The notes under the pieces are model-generated. The model saw only the letters and a list, made by a program, of their open reading frames with translations, searched no databases and was not told the DNA's origin. Below are positions 42,668 to 50,226 of a stretch of 64,000 nucleotides of DNA, piece after piece; positions within the stretch are counted from its first letter, which is position 1, and each line of letters starts with the position of its first letter. Where the stretch lies: the NCBI GenBank assembly GCA_965279705.1, contig OZ257257.1:1984001-2048000 (forward strand), written 5' to 3'. Source of the DNA: Stagnimonas sp965279705. GTDB lineage: Bacteria; Pseudomonadota; Gammaproteobacteria; Nevskiales; Nevskiaceae. Made by a program: the position numbers and the translations under genes.

Positions 42668-45259
42668 TTATGTAGAAACCGGATTTTCCGGGTGCGCAGC
42701 GGAACGTTCCGCGCTGGCGCGCTGCTTTGCCTGCTGCTCGTGCGCCGGCATCCAGCTGTGCACGCAGATGCTGTCCGACGTCAGAGCGGTGCTGGCATTG
42801 CACACCGTGACTAAGCGCGTGTCGCCAGCGCGCAGATCGAAGTGGTTGTCCTCGAACTGCGTTCCAGCAACTGCGCATTCCAGATGTACACCCAGCAAAT
42901 ACCGGTCGGCACTGATCTCGACCTGCAAGGTGTGCGCATCGGTGTTCTCGACACGCAGGCGCGGCGCAGCACCGGACAGCAGGGCCATGTCCTTGGGGGC
43001 TGCGAGCAGCGCGCGGTTGTCGGCAAAGGCCGTTTCCATAGAGCGCACCCAGAGCACGCGATCGGCAGCACCCGCGGGTACGCTACCGCGCCAGATCGCC
43101 GCACTACTGTTGGCAGGCACGGCATAGCGCACGGCCTCGCACCAGTCGTGGCCACCGCCCAGAAGGGTCAGCTCGATCTCGGCAGTGCCCGAGACGGCTA
43201 CCAGCGTGTCGTTGGTGATCCAGAGTTCGAACTCGCCTGCATCAAGCGGCTTGAACGAGGCCAGCACCGGGGCGTAGGCGCGTGCCGTCGCGTAATAGCC
43301 GGCCTTGCCGATGCCGTCGTAGTCGATCAGGCTCCAGCTGATGCAGGGCCAGCAGTCGTTGTATTGCCAGATCAGCGTGCCAGAGCAATGCGGCTTGCGG
43401 CGGCGGAAATGCTCGATGCCGAACTTGAGCCCTTCGGCCTGCGTCAGCATCGTGAAATCGACGTACTGCTCCAGCGTTGTCGGCAGGCCGGTGACCGACA
43501 CCAGCATGCCGTTGACCTTGTCTTTCGGGTGGTCCTTGATGCGCTCGAGAAACCCCGCGCTTTCGAGCGTCAGGTCGTCCGCATTCATCCAGCGCTTGAG
43601 CGTGGCCAACGCCGGCGCGGCCTGAATGCCGAACTCGCTGATGAAGCGGCCCATGTCCTCGGCGTAGCGCGTGTAGGCGACACCCTCGGGGCTGCGGTCA
43701 TAGGCCCCGATGAACCTGTCGTCCGGCACCGGCGGTACGCCGTGCCAGACGGTCCAGTCGTGCACGTCACCGGCACGCATGCTGTTGGGGTTGGGGCCGC
43801 CCCAGGGGCTGCCGGGCCAGTACGGCGTGGTTGGGTCCAGCTCGGCGAGCAGCGCGGGCATCATCTCGTTGTAGAAGTGCTCGCCCGCCAGCGGCGCCTG
43901 CTTGCCGCCGAGCGCTTCGAGCAGGGCCTGGATCGCCTGGTTCTCGTTGTTGCCGCACCACAGCGCCATCGAGGGATGGTGGCGCAGACGGCGCACCTGC
44001 TGCCCGAGTTCCGCACGCACGTTCTCGACAAAGGCCGAGTCGTCCTGCGGATACGGTGCGCAGGCGAACATGAAGTCCTGCCAGACCAGCAGGCCCAGGC
44101 GATCGCACTCAGCATAGAAGGCCTCGTGTTCGTAGATGCCGCCGCCCCAGACGCGCAGCATGTTCATGTTGCCGCGCACTGCGTTCTCGAGCAGCGGGCG
44201 GTAGTACGAGACATCTGCGATCGCCCCGACAAAAGAGCTGGCGGGGATCCAGCAGGCACCGCGCGCGAAGATCGGCACGCCGTTGAGCACGAAGCGGAAG
44301 AACTGGCTGCCCGGTTCGTCGGAATCGTCTGAGGTGTCGAGCGTGATGGTGCGCAGGCCGATGCGCTGCTGCAGCGTGTCGAGCAGCTGCTCGCCTTCGT
44401 ACAACTGCGCCTTGAGGCTGTAGAGAGGCTGCGCCCCGAGATCGGCGGTCCACCACAGTTGCGGCTCGGCAATGTCGATCGCGGTGCTGCCGGTGGCGTC
44501 GACGGCGATGCTCTGCTCCGCGACCACGCGGCCCTCCGGGTCGGTGAGCGTGAACGCGGCCCGCAATGCCTGGCTGCTCTCGCCGATGTGTTCGATGCCG
44601 ACATCGACGGCAAGGCGCGCACGCTGCGCCGACAAGGCCGTCGTCGCCGCGCGAAGGTCGGTGAGCCTGGCCTGGCGATGCCGTTCGAGACGCACGGGCT
44701 GCCAGACGCCGACCGTGGGCAGGTTCGGGCCCCAGTCCCAGCCCCAGCCGAACTGCGCCTTGCGGATCAGATTGCGGCGCGAAGCAGCGGTCTTCTCCGA
44801 CATCAGTGGCCACAGCGGCTGCGGCACGTCGGCCACGCTGGCGGTGGCCGGCGCGAAAGCGATGGCAAGTTCGTTGGCACCGTCGGCACGCAGCAGCGCG
44901 CCGACATCGACGCGATAGGCGCGGAACATATTGTCGGTGCGTGCCAGCAACTCGCCGTTGAGATAGATCGACGCAAAGGTGTCGAGCCCCTCGAATACCA
45001 GCTCCACTCGTTCGCCTGCCTGTGCGGCCGGTGCGTTGAAGCGCGTGCACCACCACCATTCGCGGTCGGCAACCCAGGCCGCGGCTGCTTCGTTGCGGGC
45101 AGCGAAAGGGTCGGCAAGTCGACCCGCTTCAATCAGCGCGGTATGCGTGTCGCCCGGCACGACCGCGGCAACCCAGCCGTCTTCGTCACGCCCTTGATGA
45201 GCCCCTGCGGTGAGTCCCGCGCCCACGTCATAGTCTTTCAGCCGCCACTCTTCGAACAT
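42668..45259 (-). CDS. GH2-family beta-mannosidase
   Basis: The start at 45259 follows GGAGAGAGAA and gives 863 residues. The glycoside hydrolase family 2 layout is seen: sugar-binding beta-sandwich (about 1-190), immunoglobulin-like domain (195-300), TIM barrel (305-630) and C-terminal beta domains. The acid/base is E439 in LWCGNNENQA and the nucleophile E542 in FISEFGIQAAP; both contexts are those of beta-mannosidases (as in Bacteroides BtMan2A). It releases mannose from the non-reducing end of beta-mannosides. No signal peptide is present, so it acts on imported oligosaccharides. It lies between the TonB receptor operon and the divergent PfkB kinase. Confidence 0.92.
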   Translation of the reverse strand: MFEEWRLKDYDVGAGLTAGAHQGRDEDGWVAAVVPGDTHTALIEAGRLADPFAARNEAAAAWVADREWWWCTRFNAPAAQAGERVELVFEGLDTFASIYLNGELLARTDNMFRAYRVDVGALLRADGANELAIAFAPATASVADVPQPLWPLMSEKTAASRRNLIRKAQFGWGWDWGPNLPTVGVWQPVRLERHRQARLTDLRAATTALSAQRARLAVDVGIEHIGESSQALRAAFTLTDPEGRVVAEQSIAVDATGSTAIDIAEPQLWWTADLGAQPLYSLKAQLYEGEQLLDTLQQRIGLRTITLDTSDDSDEPGSQFFRFVLNGVPIFARGACWIPASSFVGAIADVSYYRPLLENAVRGNMNMLRVWGGGIYEHEAFYAECDRLGLLVWQDFMFACAPYPQDDSAFVENVRAELGQQVRRLRHHPSMALWCGNNENQAIQALLEALGGKQAPLAGEHFYNEMMPALLAELDPTTPYWPGSPWGGPNPNSMRAGDVHDWTVWHGVPPVPDDRFIGAYDRSPEGVAYTRYAEDMGRFISEFGIQAAPALATLKRWMNADDLTLESAGFLERIKDHPKDKVNGMLVSVTGLPTTLEQYVDFTMLTQAEGLKFGIEHFRRRKPHCSGTLIWQYNDCWPCISWSLIDYDGIGKAGYYATARAYAPVLASFKPLDAGEFELWITNDTLVAVSGTAEIELTLLGGGHDWCEAVRYAVPANSSAAIWRGSVPAGAADRVLWVRSMETAFADNRALLAAPKDMALLSGAAPRLRVENTDAHTLQVEISADRYLLGVHLECAVAGTQFEDNHFDLRAGDTRLVTVCNASTALTSDSICVHSWMPAHEQQAKQRASAERSAAHPENPVST

Positions 45260-45312
45260 TTCTCTCTCCGCAATGTTCCGGCGCGCACGGCGCACGCCAT
45301 TCTTGTTCCTGA

Positions 45313-45355
45313 AGTCTGCCCGCCGCGCTGTAAGCCTGCTGTCACACTGGGGACA
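45313..45355 (-). promoter_or_regulatory. CRP-type operator plus -10-like element, promoter 4 of the island regulon
   Basis: In the direction of the beta-mannosidase gene the operator reads TGTCCCCAGTGTGACA (45355-45340); 21 bases later comes CAGACT (45318-45313), the weakest -10 of the set. The site is also 59 bases upstream of the divergent PfkB start. Its orientation matches the other four for minus-strand transcription. Confidence 0.62.
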
Positions 45356-45413
45356 GCCCGATGGACGAGGACTGTGCGACCGTGCCGGCCCCTGCACGCC
45401 ATAGGCCTGCCGC

Positions 45414-46388
45414 ATGTCCATTGCCGCTTCCGCTACGCCCTCTCCCGACGCGTCCCTGCCCCGCTTCGTCTCGATCGGCGAGGCGCTCACGGATCTCGTG
45501 CGCATCGGTCCGCAGCAATGGCAGAGCGTGGCTGGCGGTGCCTGCTGGAACGTCGCCCGCGTCGCCACGACTCTCGGCCTGCCGAGTGCTTGGGCAGGCG
45601 CGGTGAGCCAGGATTTCTTCGGCGATGAGATCGTCGCGCAATCGAAGCAGGCAGGACTCGATGCGCGCTACTGGCAGGTGATCGCCAAGCCGCCGCTGAT
45701 TGCGGTCGTGCATCGCACCCATCCGCCCGACTATTTCTTTCTCGGCAGCGACAGCGCCGACCTTGCTTTCGACGAAGACCAGTTGCCCACAGGCTGGCAA
45801 GATGCCTGCCGCTTCGCACACTTCGGCTGCATCAGTCTGGTCCGTCAACCGCTGGGCGAGCGGCTGCTGCAGATCGCCACTCAGCTCAAGCAGCGCGGCG
45901 TGCGGATCAGCTACGACCCTAACGTGCGCAATCTCATGGGCACTGATTTCCCAGCCTTGTTCGAACGCACTGCACCGCTCGCCGATCTCATCAAGGTGTC
46001 GGATGAAGACCTGGCGCGTATCTACCCAGCCGTCGCTGTAGAGCGGTCGCTCTCTCGTCTGCGGCAACTGGCACCGAGGGCGTTGATCCTCTACACCCAG
46101 GGTAGCAAGGGGCTGGCTTTGCATACCCCTTTCGGCACGGTGATGCAGGACGCGTTCGCGGTGGAAGTGGTCGACACCGTCGGGGCCGGCGATGCCTGCG
46201 TCGCCGGCTTCATCGTCAGCCTGTTGCAGCACCCCGAGCAAAGCTTTGCCGAACACCTGCGCTACGCGGCCGCCACTGCGGCGGCGGCCTGTGCACGCCG
46301 AGGCGCACATGCGCCCCAGGCGGCCGAGGTAGAAGCGCTGCTATCGCAGCACCGCGACAGTCAGCGAACGACCTTGAGCACCTCGTAG
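45414..46388 (+). CDS. PfkB-family carbohydrate kinase, probable fructokinase
   Basis: The 324-residue protein has the ribokinase/PfkB fold: substrate-binding start VSIGEALTDLVRIG (near residue 19), the GGACWNVARVATTLG motif (near 43), and the anion-hole/catalytic motif DTVGAGDACVAGF near residue 252 with the catalytic Asp. It phosphorylates a sugar with ATP. With an AGE-family mannose isomerase as its convergent neighbour and beta-mannosidase divergent from it, fructose to fructose 6-phosphate is the most likely reaction. The last 28 bases overlap the end of the convergent AGE gene. Confidence 0.87.
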   Translation: MSIAASATPSPDASLPRFVSIGEALTDLVRIGPQQWQSVAGGACWNVARVATTLGLPSAWAGAVSQDFFGDEIVAQSKQAGLDARYWQVIAKPPLIAVVHRTHPPDYFFLGSDSADLAFDEDQLPTGWQDACRFAHFGCISLVRQPLGERLLQIATQLKQRGVRISYDPNVRNLMGTDFPALFERTAPLADLIKVSDEDLARIYPAVAVERSLSRLRQLAPRALILYTQGSKGLALHTPFGTVMQDAFAVEVVDTVGAGDACVAGFIVSLLQHPEQSFAEHLRYAAATAAAACARRGAHAPQAAEVEALLSQHRDSQRTTLSTS

Positions 46389-47581
46389 CAGGCGCCCATC
46401 GTGTGGTAGTCGGTCTTGCCGGCCGGGCTCTTCTCGTCGCTGATCTTCGAGTTGTCGCGGCGCAGAATGCGAAACCAGGCGCCATGGCGGTGATCGACGA
46501 AATGCTGCCAGCTGTAGGCCCAGAGCCGCTCGTACCAGTCCCAGTACTGCACATCGCCCGTGCGCTCGGCGAGCAGCGCGGCCGTCGCCAATGATTCCGC
46601 CTGTACCCAGAAATACTTGTCGTCATCGCACCATTGGCCGGCGTGGTCGTAGCCGTAGACCATGCCGCCGTGTTCGCCGTCCCAGGACAGCGGCACGGCG
46701 CGATCGAACAGCTCCCGTGCACGCTGCAACAGCCAGGCCTCCGGCCGGTGGCGGTCTAGGATCAGCAGCAGCTTCGCCCACTCGGTCTGGTGCCCGGGCT
46801 GATAACCCCAGGGCCGGAATAGATTGCCGGGGTCGTGCTTGTTGTAGTCCCAGTCCGGTGACCAATCGGCGCGGTAGTGCTCCCACACGGCACCGTCGGT
46901 GAGTGCCGTCTGTCGTTGAACCATGTTGCGCGCCAGCAGCATCGCGCGGTCGAGATAGCGCTCTTCGCCCGTCGCCTCGTAGGCTGCCAGCAGCGCCTCA
47001 CAGCTGTGCATGTTCGCGTTCTGTCCTCGGTAGGGCGACAATGTCCAATCCGGGGTGGCCTCGTCTGCATAGAGTCCGTGCGCGGGCTCCCAGAACCGCA
47101 GCTCCATCAACGCCCAAGTTTCGTCCAGCCAGGCGCGCGCCTCGTCCACGCCGGCCTCGACTGCCTTGGCATAAGCCAGAGTCACGAAGGCCAGGCCGTA
47201 GCAGTGATTGGTGCGGTCTTCCGTGGCACCGTCGTTGATCGTCCAGGCGTAGCCACCGGTGTGCGCGTTGCGGTGCACCTCTCGCAGATAAGCAAGGCCA
47301 TGGCGCAGCGCATCGAGATACTCGGCATTGCCGAACTGCCGATAGGCCATCGCATAGTTAAAGACGAAGCGCGTACTGCTCACCAGATGCCGGCGCTGAA
47401 TGTCGTACACGCTGCCGTCGTCACGAAAATAGTGAAAGAAACCGCCCGTCGGATCGATGCAGCGCGGATGGTAGAACGCCATCGTGCTGCGGATGTGGCT
47501 CAGCAGGAACTCGCGGGAGCGGAAGTCGACGAGGTAGCGAACGACCGGCGAAACCGCTGAAGAACTTTCCTGCTCCGTCAT
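46361..47581 (-). CDS. AGE-family sugar isomerase/2-epimerase, probable mannose isomerase
   Basis: The 406-residue protein has the (alpha/alpha)6 barrel of N-acylglucosamine 2-epimerase relatives, with the conserved RFVFNYAMAYR (near residue 77), GYAWTINDG, NCYGLAF-type NHCYGLAFVTLAYAK, the catalytic His candidates in MHSCEALLAA and WGYQPGHQTEWAKLLL, and KYFWVQAES near residue 330. These features are those of the D-mannose isomerase/YihS/cellobiose epimerase group, not of N-acetylglucosamine epimerases that bind ATP. In this locus it would convert mannose to fructose for the PfkB kinase. The start at 47581 was taken because promoter 5 lies 32 bases upstream; a weak GAGATGG serves as ribosome site. 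Confidence 0.87.
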   Translation of the reverse strand: MTEQESSSAVSPVVRYLVDFRSREFLLSHIRSTMAFYHPRCIDPTGGFFHYFRDDGSVYDIQRRHLVSSTRFVFNYAMAYRQFGNAEYLDALRHGLAYLREVHRNAHTGGYAWTINDGATEDRTNHCYGLAFVTLAYAKAVEAGVDEARAWLDETWALMELRFWEPAHGLYADEATPDWTLSPYRGQNANMHSCEALLAAYEATGEERYLDRAMLLARNMVQRQTALTDGAVWEHYRADWSPDWDYNKHDPGNLFRPWGYQPGHQTEWAKLLLILDRHRPEAWLLQRARELFDRAVPLSWDGEHGGMVYGYDHAGQWCDDDKYFWVQAESLATAALLAERTGDVQYWDWYERLWAYSWQHFVDHRHGAWFRILRRDNSKISDEKSPAGKTDYHTMGACYEVLKVVR

Positions 47582-47612
47582 GGCTTTAGTCCATCTCAAC
47601 AAGCGAGATCGC

Positions 47613-47655
47613 AGCCTAGAGGAGCGGGTCTTGCTGAGCTGTCAAAGATGTGACT
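47613..47655 (-). promoter_or_regulatory. CRP-type operator plus -10 element, promoter 5 of the island regulon
   Basis: In the direction of the AGE gene the operator reads AGTCACATCTTTGACA (47655-47640), the most divergent member (distal half AGTCA instead of TGTCC) but with a perfect proximal TGACA. After 21 bases comes TAGGCT (47618-47613). The predicted start is near 47606, 25 bases before the ATG. Confidence 0.6.
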
Positions 47656-47748
47656 GCAATCATTGCATTTCAAACAGATCGATTCTTAGGACTTTACTTT
47701 GCTAATCCCAACTGGCCGTTCAATCCGCAGCAAAAAGCCACCTTCAGC

Positions 47749-47777
47749 CTACCCACAATAAGGAGTGCAAATCGCCG
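47749..47777 (+). repeat. Right copy of the imperfect direct repeat bordering the accessory island
   Basis: It shares its core with the segment at 28059-28088 in the same orientation; differences are one base and two single-base gaps. It lies between the AGE promoter and the remnant of a hydrolase gene. Confidence 0.5.
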
Positions 47778-47865
47778 TGGCGGCTGTTTACTTCGAATGA
47801 ATCTGAGTAACTGCTTCCGCCGACGTTTCGAAGATGCGCCTCTTCCTTTGAGATAGGCACAGACA

Positions 47866-47940
47866 TCCCGACTCACCGCGCTTCTTGAGCCAGCGGTCAA
47901 ACCAGGCCAGTGAGTAGTAGGTGATGGATGGCACTCCCCC
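47866..47940 (-). pseudogene. Possible remnant of a hydrolase C-terminus
   Basis: On the minus strand this stretch encodes GVPSITYYSLAWFDRWLKKR, which reads like the C-terminal helix of secreted alpha/beta hydrolases or peptidases (a YY..LAWFDR.L pattern). No start, catalytic region or long frame of that family lies upstream; further upstream the same frame runs antisense through the end of the histidine kinase gene. The rest of the 397-base gap 47603-47999 holds promoter 5, the repeat copy and nothing else that I can support. Confidence 0.3.
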
Positions 47941-47999
47941 AGCCGACCAGGCAGGTGGCGGTCGAGGCGCATGAACCTTCAGGTAACTGACAAGAGGAG

Positions 48000-50087
48000 T
48001 TACTTCGTTCCCAAGGGCAGCCACAGCAACAGCATCGCGTAAAGGTCGTTGACGTCGATCGGTTTGGTTAGGTGATCGTTCATACCAGCGGCAAGACATC
48101 TTGCACGGTCGTCGCTCATTGCATTGGCGGTCAACGCGATAATCGGCAGCGCTAGAAAACGGGGATCTCGCCTTAGCATTTCCGTAGCGGTTAGGCCGTC
48201 GATATCCGGCATTTGCATATCCATCAGCACCATTTGCGGCCAACCGAGTGCGCATGCCGCAACAGCCTCGCCTCCATCCGATGCGGACCGCACCTTGATC
48301 CCGATCCGAGTCAGTATGTCGGTGAGAATTTCTAGGTTGATTTCGTTGTCTTCCGCCACGAGAACCCGCAGACCAGATAACTGGGTGAGATCCGCAGCGG
48401 GTGGCAAAGACGGTGCTTGGAGTGCGCCTGCAGGGGCCACAGAGCACCGAGCAGTAAACCAGAATGTAGATCCCTTACCTTGCACCGATGAAACACCCAT
48501 TTCACCCCCCATCAGCGAAACGAGTTGTCGGCAAATGGCTAGACCTAAGCCTGTGCCGCCATAACGTCGGCTTATCGAGTTGTCAGCCTGCTCAAATGGC
48601 TTGAAAAGCGCAGCCACACGGTCCAGCGCAATCCCAATGCCAGTGTCGCTCACTGCAAAGTGAAGCAATACAGTCTGGTCGCTCTCTTCTTTCGCGGTGA
48701 CTACAACCCTCACCTCACCGATCTCTGTGAACTTGATTGCGTTTCCGACGAGATTGAGCAGCACTTGACCCAGACGTAAGGCGTCGCCGAGTAAAGCGTC
48801 TGGGAGATTCGATTTCGTTTCGAGAACAACCCGAAGCGCCTTGCCCCTGGCTTGTGGGCGAGCCAGCGTATCGAGGTTGTCCATGACTGCTGCGAGACTG
48901 AAAGGTGCTTGCTCAATATCGAGCTTTCCTGCTTCGATCTTAGACAGATCCAGAACATCATTGATGAGAGACAAAAGAGTGCGCGAAGCCATCTGTAATT
49001 TGTCTATGTAGCCTCGCTGTTGGGTATCCAGGGCGGTATGGCCGAGCAGCTGAGATAGTCCGAGAACTGCATTCATTGGAGTGCGAATCTCGTGACTCAT
49101 GTTGGCAAGAAAATCGCCCTTGGCCTTGGAGTCCAACTGAGCTTGCTGTGTGGCCTCCTCCAAAGACGCTTCCAGCTGCTTATGGCGGTCGATATTGCTG
49201 ATCGTGCCTGTAAGAAGCATTGCCTTGCCGCTGGCATCGCGCTGTGACACACGGCCTTGGCCTAGTACCCAGCGCCACTCTCCATCGGCGCAGAGCAAGC
49301 GGAAATCAGTACTGAAATGAACAGACTCTTTCGTCTCGACCGCTTTCGCCATGCGCGAAAAGCAATCCTGTTGATCATCGGGGTGACAAAGCCGCGTGAA
49401 GGTTTCCAGACGCATAGCTAATGCTCCTGGCGCATAGCCCAGCATTTGCGACCAGCGAGGTGAGAGATACATGTGATCGGTGGCGAGATTCCATTCCCAG
49501 ACACCGTCATTGGAGGCTGTCATCGCAGCCTTCAAAATGCGAGTGCTAGCGAGCACCGCATCGTCTAGGCGCTTGCGTAATGTCACGTCGCAAAACGAGC
49601 CATAGAACAGCACACCACCTTCAGGCCGAACCCGACTTAGCGACTGCATTTGAATCCAGTGCTCGCAGCCGCTGATCATGTTTCGCACACGAAAAACATG
49701 CTCAAACGCTGACCCGAGAGTTCGGGCTGCACCGTCAATCTGTTCAAGCAGCTCCGGAAGATCTTCAGGCAAGACGATCTCAAGAATTGTTTCGATCGGG
49801 CTAGATGGAGAGCCCTTCGCCTCACCGGTGGTACGGGCCATGCCCCCACTCAAATACAAGAACTCGAGTTGGCCCGGAGCGAGCCACAACAGCTCAAACA
49901 CCGTGCCTGGCATGTAATCAGTAATATCTCTCAGCTGCTGGAGAGCACCCTGCGCGGCTGCCTCAGCAGGGGAAAGAGGTTCACTGCTCAGCGCTGAGAA
50001 GCGTGTGGCTTCATCAATGGCGTTGAGAACTTCTGGATCTCTGGATCGAAGGGAGACAGGTGAAGAATATTTTTTGATGTCACTCAT
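48000..50087 (-). CDS. Hybrid sensor histidine kinase with PAS-type domains and a receiver
   Basis: The start at 50087 follows GAGGT and gives 695 residues; a GTG 36 bases upstream is an alternative. There is no membrane segment, so it is cytoplasmic. Order: a first PAS-like domain (about 50-170), a second PAS with its PAC motif (about 180-310; GVWEWNLATDHMYLSPRW, then GTISNIDRHK), a dimerisation domain with H332 in MSHEIRTPMNAVLGL, an ATPase domain (NLVGNAIKF, SDTGIGI, GGTGLGLAICRQLV) and a C-terminal receiver (VAEDNEINLEI, LMDMQMPDIDG, LTKPID). GC content is visibly lower than in the island and the core genes. It lies 139 bases downstream of mshL on the same strand, so a link to pilus control is possible. 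Confidence 0.93.
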   Translation of the reverse strand: MSDIKKYSSPVSLRSRDPEVLNAIDEATRFSALSSEPLSPAEAAAQGALQQLRDITDYMPGTVFELLWLAPGQLEFLYLSGGMARTTGEAKGSPSSPIETILEIVLPEDLPELLEQIDGAARTLGSAFEHVFRVRNMISGCEHWIQMQSLSRVRPEGGVLFYGSFCDVTLRKRLDDAVLASTRILKAAMTASNDGVWEWNLATDHMYLSPRWSQMLGYAPGALAMRLETFTRLCHPDDQQDCFSRMAKAVETKESVHFSTDFRLLCADGEWRWVLGQGRVSQRDASGKAMLLTGTISNIDRHKQLEASLEEATQQAQLDSKAKGDFLANMSHEIRTPMNAVLGLSQLLGHTALDTQQRGYIDKLQMASRTLLSLINDVLDLSKIEAGKLDIEQAPFSLAAVMDNLDTLARPQARGKALRVVLETKSNLPDALLGDALRLGQVLLNLVGNAIKFTEIGEVRVVVTAKEESDQTVLLHFAVSDTGIGIALDRVAALFKPFEQADNSISRRYGGTGLGLAICRQLVSLMGGEMGVSSVQGKGSTFWFTARCSVAPAGALQAPSLPPAADLTQLSGLRVLVAEDNEINLEILTDILTRIGIKVRSASDGGEAVAACALGWPQMVLMDMQMPDIDGLTATEMLRRDPRFLALPIIALTANAMSDDRARCLAAGMNDHLTKPIDVNDLYAMLLLWLPLGTK

Positions 50088-50226
50088 ACTGCGATACCTC
50101 GTTACATCAACCAGCCCTCTCACGCTCCGGTGAACCTAAGGTGATCGAGCACCTCCGTGAAAGCTAGGTTGTGGGTCAGCGCGGGTGGCAGAGGGTTAAC
50201 CGCGATTTAAGAAGCGCTGGAACGAG

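Noticed and set aside
42842..44332. 496-codon open frame on the plus strand
   Set aside because: Antisense to the GH2 beta-mannosidase, whose active-site motifs are clear.
47640..47720. Possible second dif-like site at the right border of the island
   Set aside because: No segment resembling the XerD arm or the TGTATA centre was found, so a Xer-integrated element flanked by two dif sites is not supported.
47694..47972. 92-codon open frame on the minus strand
   Set aside because: No ribosome site or recognisable pattern; overlaps the border repeat and promoter-side DNA of the AGE gene.
47981..48003. Inverted repeat GTAACT / AGTTAC at the end of the histidine kinase gene as a terminator
   Set aside because: The stem has only six AT-rich pairs and no T-run follows.
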